Shown here: one piece after another, positions 19,125 to 26,400 of the stretch | Position numbering within the stretch: position 1 is the stretch's first letter | How the letters are laid out: each line of letters starts with the position of its first letter | NCBI GenBank assembly: GCA_030913685.1 | Contig: CP133187.1 | Location: 496,001-560,000, forward strand | DNA from: Oscillospiraceae bacterium MB24-C1 | Lineage (GTDB): Bacteria > Bacillota > Clostridia > Oscillospirales > Ruminococcaceae | DNA: 64,000 nucleotides | Direction of reading: 5' to 3' | Made by a program: the position numbers and the translations under genes | The notes under the pieces: generated by a model | Told to the model about the DNA's origin: nothing | What the model saw: only the letters and a program-made list of their open reading frames with translations | The model's database searches: none

Positions 19125-20311
19125 TTAGTTTATGGGGAGAATATAATAAGCGCTGTCCTTATTTTTATTACCCCATTTTCTAAATAATATTTTCTTACCT
19201 TCTGGTGATACGATGAATTCTGCATACATCTCATCGCCGCGTTCCAGCAAAGATATTGTCACCTCGTTGTTTTTCTTCCGCAATAGGAGTAAAGCGGATA
19301 CGCGTTTATCAGCTTTGACGTTATAATCCGCTACCAACGGTATACCGAACGCATTTCCCCCCAAATTTTTCTGTGTAGTATTGTATTCTATATAACCCCA
19401 GTCACCGTCTTCCTCTGACAGCAGCGACAAACCCAATTTTTGGGCAAGAAAATTACGGTCAATAGTTTTTACCTGCGATAAGTTTTCGCCATAATATACA
19501 TTACAATAAGACTGCTCAGCATCAACATTTTCTATGGCAAACAATTCTTCACCTATCCAAAAATAAGAAGGCATATTCATTTTGATGTCAATTTCGTTAT
19601 ACTTATCTGTTTTAGTATCTAAGACGACGGTTAACACACTATAAGCAGGCTCTAATATTACGGAAAAAGCTACTTTTTCATAGGAAGCTGAAAGAGTAAC
19701 CGCTCTGATATATCCTCCTTCTTGCCATTGAGAAGGAAGCGAATAAACCAGTCTTTTTCCTGATAGGTCTTTGGCATACATACCGCCATCTTCGTAATAA
19801 TAAAGGGTATTGTTTATAGGATTGAAAATAGCGGCAAGGCTATCTTGAACATCAAAATAATGTTTTTGTGCTATACTGTAATCTTTATTTAAAACAATAT
19901 AATCTCCATTAATTTTTGTAGCATAAATATTATTTTGGAATTTTATAATATCGGACAAATAACCAACGTTGTTTTCGTTTTCTTCAAGAATTACATTAGG
20001 TTGCCACGCATCTATATTGGTAATTGACAAAACAGACTCAAAATTATTATTTTTGTACGCCACGCCCTGTATCAATAATTCATTTTCATTTAACCAGCAA
20101 ATATTGCTGCTATAAGAGCTACAAAATCTATTTTCAAATTCTTTTTCATCAATTATTACATATAAGGATTTTCTATTTGCTCCTGTTTTTGGGAAGAAGA
20201 TTCTTGAGATGTATTGGGCTGTATATACGATGAAGTAATCTCCCCTTTACATCCGGGTAAAAGCATACTTACTAAAATAATAAGTGCAAATAAATTACTT
20301 CTTTGGCTCAT
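19125..20311 (-). pseudogene. Lipoprotein gene with frameshift
   Basis: It starts well: ATG (20309-20311) with GGGAGG about 9 nt upstream, a signal peptide and lipobox LLPGC. The frame then stops (TAA at about 20156). The following frame is open without interruption from about 20170 to the stop at 19125 and reads on naturally (SLYVIIDEKEFENRF...), giving ~370 residues if the shift is repaired. The body has repeating beta-strand-like segments that suggest a propeller (YWRYD/DLSGKRLVYSLP-type blades), but no family is certain. An internal TTG start at 20075 lacks a ribosome-binding site. Last gene of the sigma-factor module. Confidence 0.65.
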
Positions 20312-20338
20312 AATATCCATCCTCCCGTTACTTTTTAT

Positions 20339-20368
20339 AACCAAGGGCGTATTAAAACGCCCTTGGTT
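20339..20368. terminator. Hairpin between the M23 domain and the lipoprotein
   Basis: Perfect 12-bp stem AACCAAGGGCGT/ACGCCCTTGGTT with a 6-nt loop. Only a weak T-tract follows on either strand, so termination may be partial. Confidence 0.5.
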
Positions 20369-20390
20369 ATTAGGCTTTCAGTACTAACCT

Positions 20391-20903
20391 TTATTTTTTT
20401 GTCAAGCTTCGTCCGCTAAGTTCTATTGTCATAGCGCTATACGGCGAAGTGGTTTCTGTCTGCCAAGAATTTGCGGGGTCGGCTAATGTTGTCTTATAAG
20501 CGGTTCTTACTTCAAAGTGAAGATGTTCACCTTTCGCACCCTTATTACTCTGCTTACCGATAGTGTCAACGCGGGCTGTCACAGCCCCTGGAGACTTCAG
20601 ATTCGTCATGTGGGCATATGTGTAGGTTCTCTGGGATGAGCCATAAGTTGCTTGTATGCATGCGGCACCATAGGTAGCATTATGCTTTAAATTTCCAGAG
20701 TGTGCGGTTTTAATGTCCACGCCAGAGGTTGTGCATTTAAGGTCGATGCCTTTATGATAAGGGCCGGGGTTATTCACTAAGGCAACATCATATTCCCCAT
20801 ATAGGTAATAATATTTTTTAGTCTTTTTGGCGTTAGCACTGCCATAGACAGCATTAGCAAACGTATCTACTTGGGAAATAATATAATTCCCTAAACTCTG
20901 ATT
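20391..20903 (-). pseudogene. M23-family peptidase domain without its own start
   Basis: Open for 170 codons directly after the TAA stop (20904-20906) of the preceding secreted protein and in the same frame. The M23 (lysostaphin-type) zinc-peptidase signatures are intact: HKGID (HxxxD) and HLHFEV (HxH). M23 enzymes cut peptidoglycan cross-links. There is no signal peptide and no ribosome-binding site before any start codon (a GTG at 20775-20777 is unsupported). Either the gene lost its 5' part, or it is joined to the upstream protein by readthrough. Confidence 0.6.
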
Positions 20904-21188
20904 TTACCGACCGCCATCTTCCGGACGAATATTTTCGAGATACATGGTACCTTTGATATTTGCAGAGGGAGTTTCCGCTGTGATAGATACCTCAGAATAT
21001 AGCGTCGTGCCCTCTGCGTCAATTCTTGGTGCTATCTCGCTGATATTTACCCAAAAAGGCGTAATGATGACATCGCCCGTTCTAAGTGTTTGCACACTTT
21101 GGGGTTGTGCCGCCGGAGTTGTAATTGCCATACTACCGACAATCAGGATAAATGCTGCGATTTTTACTGCTGCTTTTTTCATTTTCAT
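20904..21188 (-). CDS. Small secreted protein, DUF6147-like
   Basis: 94 aa: signal peptide (KKAAVKIAAFILIVGSMA) and a mature part with DVIITPFWVNISEIAP, reminiscent of DUF6147 proteins, usually ~130-150 aa. Those continue past the point where this one ends (GTMYLENIRPEDGGR), so it may be truncated. AAGGAGG sits 6-7 nt upstream of the ATG. The same frame continues beyond the TAA into an M23 peptidase domain. Confidence 0.6.
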   Translation of the reverse strand: MKMKKAAVKIAAFILIVGSMAITTPAAQPQSVQTLRTGDVIITPFWVNISEIAPRIDAEGTTLYSEVSITAETPSANIKGTMYLENIRPEDGGR

Positions 21189-21265
21189 AAGAAATCCTCC
21201 TTGTTGTTATTTAGGCTCCCACCTATATAACGTATAAGGAGGAAAAAAGGGACACATTTGTTTAA

Positions 21266-22249
21266 TTATTTTTTAAATTCTACATTTTCAGCAATTTTTA
21301 TAATCTCTTTATAGTCAAGATTACCTGATATCCGGCACTCAATGTCACTTTCAATCCAAACAAGGTAGGTCTTCTTGTCAGTCTGCCAGGCATATGCTTC
21401 AAGATTTTTAAAGTCGACACGCTGCATCTCAGAATTTTCCGTGTTGTAATATGTTTTAACTTCCGCTTTAGTAACCTCAAAGGATATCGTAAGCATTTTA
21501 TCCTTCTCTCCACTTAAAAAGTTATATTTGAGTATATTTCTGCCTTGAGAAACATCGTTCAAAACATATCCGTCCGGAAGATAGCCCAAAGCGATATCGC
21601 TCTGACTTAGAGCAGCCTCAGAAGGCGGTTCTTCGGTCTGTGTAATGAAAATGCTGAACTTCGGGAATGTCTCAACGACCCAGTTCATGAATCGACCTCT
21701 CAATTTAGCGTTCGCCACAAGCGCGGTTGAGAAGCTGATGGCGCAAATAAGGATGAAGACCGCCACCCGTTTCATGATAGCCATTACCATACTCGAAGAT
21801 TTCTGAGCGGCTTTAACCAGCTTCAACTTCTTTCTGAAGGCGTTGGAATACTTCGGGATACGCCATACGTCTGGAACGTTTTGGGCAACATACGCCGAAA
21901 GAGCCGCCTCGCAAGCAAGTCTCATGGAATGGTCATCAATTATGGCGCCATCCAATCCCATGAAGTGTGATAACATATTTTTGGCATACCGCAGCCTGCC
22001 AGCAGAATGCGTCGTTACCAGCATAGTGTCGGTGTCTTCAGGTGAGAAGTTGAAATAATACTTAATGAAGAGCGTATTCATATATTCCAGCGGCAGTGCC
22101 GCTATCTTCTGAGCCAATGTCGCAACTTCTTCCGCAGCGAGCGACCGAACCGGCATATCGTTAAAACTAGACCGTTCAAGTGCTTCAAAATCATCCACCA
22201 GCGCTTGTATGCATACGTCACCCATCAAATCATTAAACGTGCTGGACAT
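21266..22249 (-). CDS. DUF4367 membrane protein, probable anti-sigma partner
   Basis: 327 aa from the ATG at 22247-22249, which overlaps the sigma-factor gene by 17 nt; AGGTG precedes it. Layout: an N-terminal cytoplasmic helical part (1-160) with some resemblance to sigma region 4, one membrane segment (about 164-182, AVFILICAISFSTALVANA), and an extracytoplasmic DUF4367 domain (about 215-325, GYLPDGYVLND...). This is the typical architecture of anti-sigma factors encoded next to ECF-type sigma factors. Function inferred from context. Confidence 0.75.
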   Translation of the reverse strand: MSSTFNDLMGDVCIQALVDDFEALERSSFNDMPVRSLAAEEVATLAQKIAALPLEYMNTLFIKYYFNFSPEDTDTMLVTTHSAGRLRYAKNMLSHFMGLDGAIIDDHSMRLACEAALSAYVAQNVPDVWRIPKYSNAFRKKLKLVKAAQKSSSMVMAIMKRVAVFILICAISFSTALVANAKLRGRFMNWVVETFPKFSIFITQTEEPPSEAALSQSDIALGYLPDGYVLNDVSQGRNILKYNFLSGEKDKMLTISFEVTKAEVKTYYNTENSEMQRVDFKNLEAYAWQTDKKTYLVWIESDIECRISGNLDYKEIIKIAENVEFKK

Positions 22250-22787
22250 TTTTATCACCTGCCTTATAAAAGATACGTAATTTTTTAAGGATGCGATAAC
22301 TTCTCTTTTTAGCTGTCTCTTCGCTGACACCCAGTAAAGCAGCAATCTCTTTGAAGTTCATATCATTTGCATAGCGCAAGTAGACCAGATACTTTTCTTC
22401 GTCGGAAAGCTCTTCGATTGCGAAAATCAATTGTTCTCTGTCAATATTTTGTTCCCACATATTTTCAATCTCAGAATAATCACTGCCGTCATAAGCTTCA
22501 AGCTCTTCCAAGGGGACAGCTTTAATTCGTTTTCTTAAAATATTTGCCGATTCATTCTTTACTATTACAACGCAGTAAGGGATGATTTTGGGACCGGGCA
22601 GCCCTATTATTTTTTCAATATGGTCCATAATCTTTAAAAAGGCCTCTGAAACAGCCTCCTCCGCATCCGAATGAGAACGTAGCATTTGAAAGGATATGTT
22701 ATAAAACTTCACATTGGAATCTTTAAAAATCTGGTTGACTAGTTCTTTTTCACTATGTGATAGAGCGCCTAAAAATATGATAACCAA
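22233..22787 (-). CDS. Sigma-70 family (ECF-type) RNA polymerase sigma factor
   Basis: 184 aa. Region 2 is visible around residues 25-60 (SDAEEAVSEAFLKIMDHIEKI) and region 4 with its helix-turn-helix near 120-170 (LSDEEKYLVYLRYANDMNFKEIAALLGVSEETAKKR). The start is TTG (22785-22787) with AGGAGG 7 nt upstream; no ATG fits better. First gene of a module: sigma, DUF4367 protein, small secreted protein, M23 domain, lipoprotein. Such modules typically autoregulate and respond to envelope stress (family knowledge). Confidence 0.85.
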   Translation of the reverse strand: MVIIFLGALSHSEKELVNQIFKDSNVKFYNISFQMLRSHSDAEEAVSEAFLKIMDHIEKIIGLPGPKIIPYCVVIVKNESANILRKRIKAVPLEELEAYDGSDYSEIENMWEQNIDREQLIFAIEELSDEEKYLVYLRYANDMNFKEIAALLGVSEETAKKRSYRILKKLRIFYKAGDKNVQHV

Positions 22788-22837
22788 ATTGTCGCCTCCT
22801 GAAGCTGTCAGTTTCCTTTTTATTATGAGATAGTCTT

Positions 22838-23185
22838 TTAAAAATTACAAGAGCCTACTGCCAAATATAAAATTGGTCTGCCAATCAACTCTCCTGTTAC
22901 TTCACTAATTAGGCTTATATCACATTTAGTAGCATTGCAGAAGTAAACACCTATATCATCAACGTAGTCATACACAGTGCCTGTTACCAGTTTGGCATTA
23001 CGGCAGAAATAGCTTTTTCCCTCGCGTGTTATGATTTCGTTTACGAGACTGCGATTCTTATCGTAGTAATGCTTAAAGCTCCTGTACGATGGAAAATCAT
23101 CTTTTAACTTTCCTCCACTGTCCATATAAAACTCTTGCAGCATTTTTATGTACGCATAATGCAAGGTCTGTTTGTGCATAGTCAA
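22838..23185 (-). pseudogene. tnsB fragment, middle part with start of the catalytic domain
   Basis: 115 residues that resemble the region of TnsB-like transposases just before and into the rve (DDE) fold: LKDDFPSYRSFKHYYDKN..., then CNATKCDISLISEVTGELIG and RPIL. The usual D of DAT is N here (NATKCD), and the protein stops right after RPIL, before the second catalytic Asp. It continues in order from the N-terminal fragment at 24055-24477, from which it is separated by about 870 bp. Not functional. Confidence 0.7.
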
Positions 23186-23192
23186 CTAGTAT

Positions 23193-23405
23193 TTACGCAC
23201 TGCCTTTTTCACATTGGCCTCCAATATCAAGCAGCTCCATCATCTTCTTGGACCCTGAAGCTTTCTGTTGGAGGACGTCTAATACCTTTTCATCGCCATT
23301 TACATAGTGAACCAAAAAATCAGAGGTATATGATTCCTGCAATGTTTTTGGTTCGTATGAAAAGCCTTCCAATATTCAGCGCCACATTACACTCATAGGA
23401 GCTGA
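23193..23405 (-). pseudogene. Unidentified gene remnant inside the split tnsB
   Basis: A frame reads ILEGFSYEPKTLQE, then YTSDFLVHYVNGDEKVLDVL and QQKASGSKKMMELLDIGG, to a TAA at 23193-23195. A further protein-like piece (SYECNVALNIGRLF) lies upstream in another frame, so at least one frameshift is present. It looks like the C-terminus of a larger protein; a mobile-element helicase is one guess I cannot support. No start codon or ribosome-binding site. Confidence 0.35.
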
Positions 23406-23525
23406 CATCGTTAGGGATGCTCGCGCACGGAGCTGTCACCTTGGGCATGAGCGCCGCAGGCGAGTGGCGGAGCGGAGGACGAAGGACGGAGCGGAGCCAC
23501 TCGTCCCCTCTTTTGGGTACAAAAA

Positions 23526-23557
23526 AAGAGCGCCATTACCGAAGTAATGACGCTCTT
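23526..23557. terminator. Strong hairpin, terminator-like on the minus strand
   Basis: AAGAGCG-c-CATTAC, loop CGAA, GTAATG-a-CGCTCTT: 13 paired bases with one mismatch. On the minus strand it is followed by TTTTTTGTACCC, a good U-tract. Confidence 0.6.
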
Positions 23558-23563
23558 CATTCC

Positions 23564-23681
23564 CTTAACAAGTCCGTAAAAATACGCGGCTTTTAGGGTA
23601 AAAAGTTTTGTTCGCTACAACAACTTGTGCCGGCCGTTATTTTTTACCCCTAAATACACGACTTTTTACCCACAAGTTAAG
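23564..23681. repeat. Imperfect 41-bp inverted repeat
   Basis: Arms 23564-23604 and 23641-23681 pair at 30 of 41 positions by hand count. The conserved blocks are CTTAAC, GTAAAAA and GGGTAAAAA; the last two recur as short repeats inside each arm. A 36-nt loop separates them. Spaced conserved blocks fit protein-binding repeats (recombinase, relaxase or replication initiator) better than a terminator. Confidence 0.55.
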
Positions 23682-24054
23682 AGAATAACGAGGGGGATTT
23701 TCAGCGCGGCTGGGGGCGGCGGCGGCCCGCGCTACGCGCGGATGTTCGGCCGGCTCCGCCGGCCTCACCGTGCTGCGGCACGGAAGAAAGAGACGTGGAC
23801 TAATCTCAATAAACCCCTATGCATTTCAACAATCAAGCAGATAGCCAATCTCTAATTAATTCTAAACCCTTCCGATAAATCCGCATTAAAATAAGGTTTT
23901 TAGCATTTATCCACCGATTTTTCTCCACGCGTTTCAACACTTACCTAAGCCATGTGAGAGGTTATCGCACGGCGCTGTCACCTTGGGCATGAGTTCCAAA
24001 CCACATAATGCACACTTTTTTAGTTTATTCAAAAGAATCACCACTTTCCCATAT

Positions 24055-24477
24055 CTATCCACACATCACGGTTCTAATCAATATAGTACTTAAAGATGCT
24101 TTTCCATTGTATCGCCACGCTTCAAAAACATAATTTCTTACCGTACTCACAGAAAGGTTGTTTTGGGCAGCGGCAGCCTTTATTTTCTCATTTCGGAATG
24201 ATAAATCAAAAATACACTGTTTGTCATCCAACATGTCCTCAATGACTTGATACCTTTTGTCACGGATAGCTTTTTGCTTTTCTGTAAGCTCATCTTCATG
24301 CACAAAGCGTTCGGTGGCATCAATATCCGGGCTACTCATTGATTCTACATATGCTACTGAAACAATTCTCGGTGCCGTCTGCGTATTGATTTCTATAATT
24401 ACTGCGGAGATTGCATTAAAATCAATCAGGCGAAACGATTGTTCATTGGTTTTGTAAACGCCACCCTTTTTCAGCAT
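24055..24477 (-). pseudogene. tnsB fragment, N-terminal DNA-binding part
   Basis: 140 aa: a short beta-rich N-terminus (MLKKGGVYKTNEQSFRLID), then helices with KAIRDKRYQVIEDML and a helix-turn-helix (AAAQNNLSVSTVRNYVFEAWRYNG), as at the start of Tn7-like TnsB transposases. The similarity ends at about 24085 (YNGKASL) and the frame soon stops. Its ATG lies one base after the tnsA stop, the usual tnsA-tnsB arrangement. The next part of tnsB is found at 22838-23185. Confidence 0.7.
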
Positions 24478-24478
24478 C

Positions 24479-24865
24479 CTACTTTCCCTCCAATGAAGAT
24501 ATCACGCCCCAGTCTGTGTAACCTTTCGCCTGCCAAAAACGTCGTGAGATTTCAAGATATTCGAGAAAGTCACTTCTGCCCAGGCGGCTTCTGGTGGCAA
24601 CCTCTCTTATTGCGGATTTTCCATTAGCACACCTGATTAAAAAATCAGAGCAGAACACACACGAGGTTGCAACTGAGATGTTAGTCATATCAATTTCAGA
24701 TGACCAGCTATTAAGTTGAACATTGGTTTCGAATTCAGTAATTGTGCTATCAGCTTCTAACTTTATCGCATACCGCTCTGATAAATCATCAAAGACTGGT
24801 AGCCACTTTTCTGATTTGTTGCTGTAGAAATTGATTACTTTACGCTTATTGGGTTGCTTGTACAT
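24479..24865 (-). CDS. TnsA-like transposase endonuclease subunit
   Basis: 128 aa, short for TnsA. It matches the small TnsA variants of Firmicute Tn7-like elements: a SNKSEKWLPV start, the catalytic-type E in KLEADSTI, the D in SDFLI, and the C-terminal segment REVATRSRLGRSDFLEYLEI followed by WQAKGYTDWGV. The usual EVK lysine position is altered (REVATR). TnsA cuts the 5' ends of the transposon while TnsB joins the 3' ends. With tnsB broken and tnsC/D absent, the element cannot move on its own. Confidence 0.7.
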   Translation of the reverse strand: MYKQPNKRKVINFYSNKSEKWLPVFDDLSERYAIKLEADSTITEFETNVQLNSWSSEIDMTNISVATSCVFCSDFLIRCANGKSAIREVATRSRLGRSDFLEYLEISRRFWQAKGYTDWGVISSLEGK

Positions 24866-24871
24866 GTCATA

Positions 24872-25104
24872 CCCCCATGTTATTTAAATCTAAAAATACA
24901 CTTCCCATGTTTGCTCCCAAGTGTGTTCCCATGTCTTCCCCGAGTCTTATTTGGCTTTTTTGGCTAAGACATGGGAAGCTATGATAATGAAAATTTGCAT
25001 GATTACTAACTATTTAAATTCATATTTCAATAGTTTTAGCCTTTTGTCATCTGTTTTTAGCCTGAATATGAATTTAATATTATTATAATTTCAAATTCCC
25101 ATGT
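24872..25104. promoter_or_regulatory. Putative Tn7-like right end: cluster of TnsB-binding-like repeats
   Basis: The 9-mer TTCCCATGT occurs at 24902-24910, 24926-24934 and 25096-25104, and inverted at 24969-24977. A near copy, CCCCCATGT, lies at 24872-24880. All are upstream of tnsA, where Tn7-family elements carry their right end with multiple TnsB sites. The region from 24866 to 25267 has no gene. Confidence 0.55.
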
Positions 25105-25130
25105 ATGGACCATTTATTTTATTTCCTACT

Positions 25131-25180
25131 CTATGTCTCGGGCAACAAATATTTGTAAAAAGGGCAAAGTTTTTTGTACA
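25131..25180. repeat. Inverted, diverged copy of part of the 118-bp repeat
   Basis: Read on the minus strand this stretch (TGTACAAAAAACTTTGCCC ... TTGCCCGAGACATAGAG) aligns with the right half of copies A and B (ACTTTGCC ... TTTGCCCGAGCACAACAC) at roughly 70-75% by eye. It faces copy B across about 150 bp. Confidence 0.5.
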
Positions 25181-25267
25181 GGTATCAGTCAAATAGGGCT
25201 GACTAGAAAACAGGAACGACCATAGTATGGGCTGCGAAATAATGGCATAATCATCGCATTTTTAACG

Positions 25268-25386
25268 CAAAAAGCCCCTTGGAAAAGTCACTTAAAACTT
25301 CCCCAAGGAGCTTTATTTTTATTATTAAAGCTTACAAATAACTTTGCCTTTTCTACAAAAAATCTTTGCCCGAGCACAACACAGCT
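25268..25386. repeat. 118-bp repeat, copy B (right border of the island)
   Basis: Near-identical to copy A at 18643-18760. It ends 5 nt before the pfkA stop codon and contains the pfkA terminator. On the minus strand both copies encode a short cysteine/lysine-rich frame (CCARAKIFCRKGKVICKL in B, frameshifted in A), which may be coincidental. Confidence 0.8.
25269..25311 (-). terminator. Intrinsic terminator of the hprK-pfkA gene string
   Basis: Minus-strand hairpin GCTCCTTGG/CCAAGGGGC (25303-25311 with 25274-25282, one mismatch) followed by TTTTTGCG, about 80 nt after the pfkA stop. Confidence 0.75.
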
Positions 25387-25391
25387 TAACT

Positions 25392-26363
25392 TCAGATGGA
25401 AATATCGTTGGCGACGCGATATAGATTCATATCTATGCCCTTGTGCATAGCAAGCGCCTCTTCAATGTCGATGTCCACGACCTTGCCCTGACGGTAGACT
25501 ACTACGCGTTTTCCTGCGCCCTGCTCAATAAGCTCGACTGCGTGGTGCCCCATCACGCTGGCAATCACACGCTCCTTAGCGGTGGGAGTTCCGCCGCGCT
25601 GAACATGGCCCAACACAACTGCGTTGGTATCAATGCCAGTCAGCCGCTCAATCTGCTCGGCGATCTCCGGCGCACTTCCAACGCCTTCAGCCACCATAAC
25701 AATGAAGTTCTGTTTTCCGGAACGCAACGTGCTGACCATTTTGGCCACCACATCCCGCTCGATGGAAAACTCAATCTCCGGCACCAGTATCGCTAACGCA
25801 CCGCAGGCAATGCCCGCGTGTAACGCGATATGCCCCGCATGCCGCCCCATAACCTCGATGACCGAGCAACGATCGTGCGACTGTGAGGTGTCGCGCACGC
25901 GGTCGACCATCTGTACTACGGTATTGATGGCGGTATCAAAGCCTATTGTGTAATCTGAGGAGGAAATGTCGTTGTCGATGGTACCCGGAATTCCGATACA
26001 GGGTAATCCATGGCGGCACAGGTCAAGTGCACCGCGGAATGTGCCGTCGCCGCCGATGGTAACCAGAGTGCCAATACCGGCCTTTTTGCAGATTTCAACC
26101 GCCTTGATGATATTGCGTTCCTCTGAAAACTCAGGGCAGCGCGAAGAATAGAGCATTGTGCCGCCGCGCTGAAGAGTTTCGCTGACACTTCGCAAGTGCA
26201 TATCTTCCATATCGTTGGCCAGCAACCCGGTATATCCACGCTTAATACCCACGACTGAAAATCCACGATTGATGCCCATGCGTACCACTGCGCGTATCGC
26301 GGCGTTCATGCCGGGGGCGTCTCCACCGCTGCTTAATATGCCGATTGCCTTTTTCCTCATCAT
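25392..26363 (-). CDS. pfkA: 6-phosphofructokinase
   Basis: 323 aa, ATP-dependent type. Phosphorylates fructose-6-phosphate in glycolysis. It shows the N-terminal GILSSGGDAPGMNAAIRAVV, the GGDGTFRGA phosphate-binding loop and the catalytic GTIDNDI with its aspartates. The start (26361-26363) has GGAGG 8 nt upstream; an ATG 45 nt earlier overlaps more of the spacer and lacks a site. It follows dnaE by 37 nt in the same direction and ends at a terminator within repeat B. An hprK-type gene string ending in pfkA is common in Clostridia. Confidence 0.97.
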   Translation of the reverse strand: MMRKKAIGILSSGGDAPGMNAAIRAVVRMGINRGFSVVGIKRGYTGLLANDMEDMHLRSVSETLQRGGTMLYSSRCPEFSEERNIIKAVEICKKAGIGTLVTIGGDGTFRGALDLCRHGLPCIGIPGTIDNDISSSDYTIGFDTAINTVVQMVDRVRDTSQSHDRCSVIEVMGRHAGHIALHAGIACGALAILVPEIEFSIERDVVAKMVSTLRSGKQNFIVMVAEGVGSAPEIAEQIERLTGIDTNAVVLGHVQRGGTPTAKERVIASVMGHHAVELIEQGAGKRVVVYRQGKVVDIDIEEALAMHKGIDMNLYRVANDISI

Positions 26364-26400
26364 AACAAATCCTCCCATACAATTGATATCAAACAGCAGT

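Larger units (their letters stand above)
23424..23995. repeat. Segment bracketed by 28-bp direct repeats
   Basis: The 28-mers at 23424-23451 and 23968-23995 (core GCTGTCACCTTGGGCATGAG) differ at one position. Between them are dense inverted repeats: CGAGTGGC/GCCACTCG around 23454-23502, the hairpin at 23526, the 41-bp arms at 23564-23681, and a GC-rich stretch with GCCGGCTCCGCCGGC near 23749. No convincing coding frame. Base composition differs sharply from neighbours. Confidence 0.65.

Noticed and set aside
20391-21188. Selenocysteine or recoding signal at the stop codon
   Set aside because: The stop is TAA, not TGA, and no recoding structure is evident; mutation or deletion is simpler.
23625-23855. 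76-codon plus-strand frame across the GC-rich patch
   Set aside because: Low-complexity Gly/Arg translation of the inverted-repeat region, no ribosome-binding site; it is best explained as non-coding structure.
23424-23995. Possible CRISPR array from the 28-bp repeats
   Set aside because: Only two copies, about 545 bp apart, without regular spacers or cas genes.
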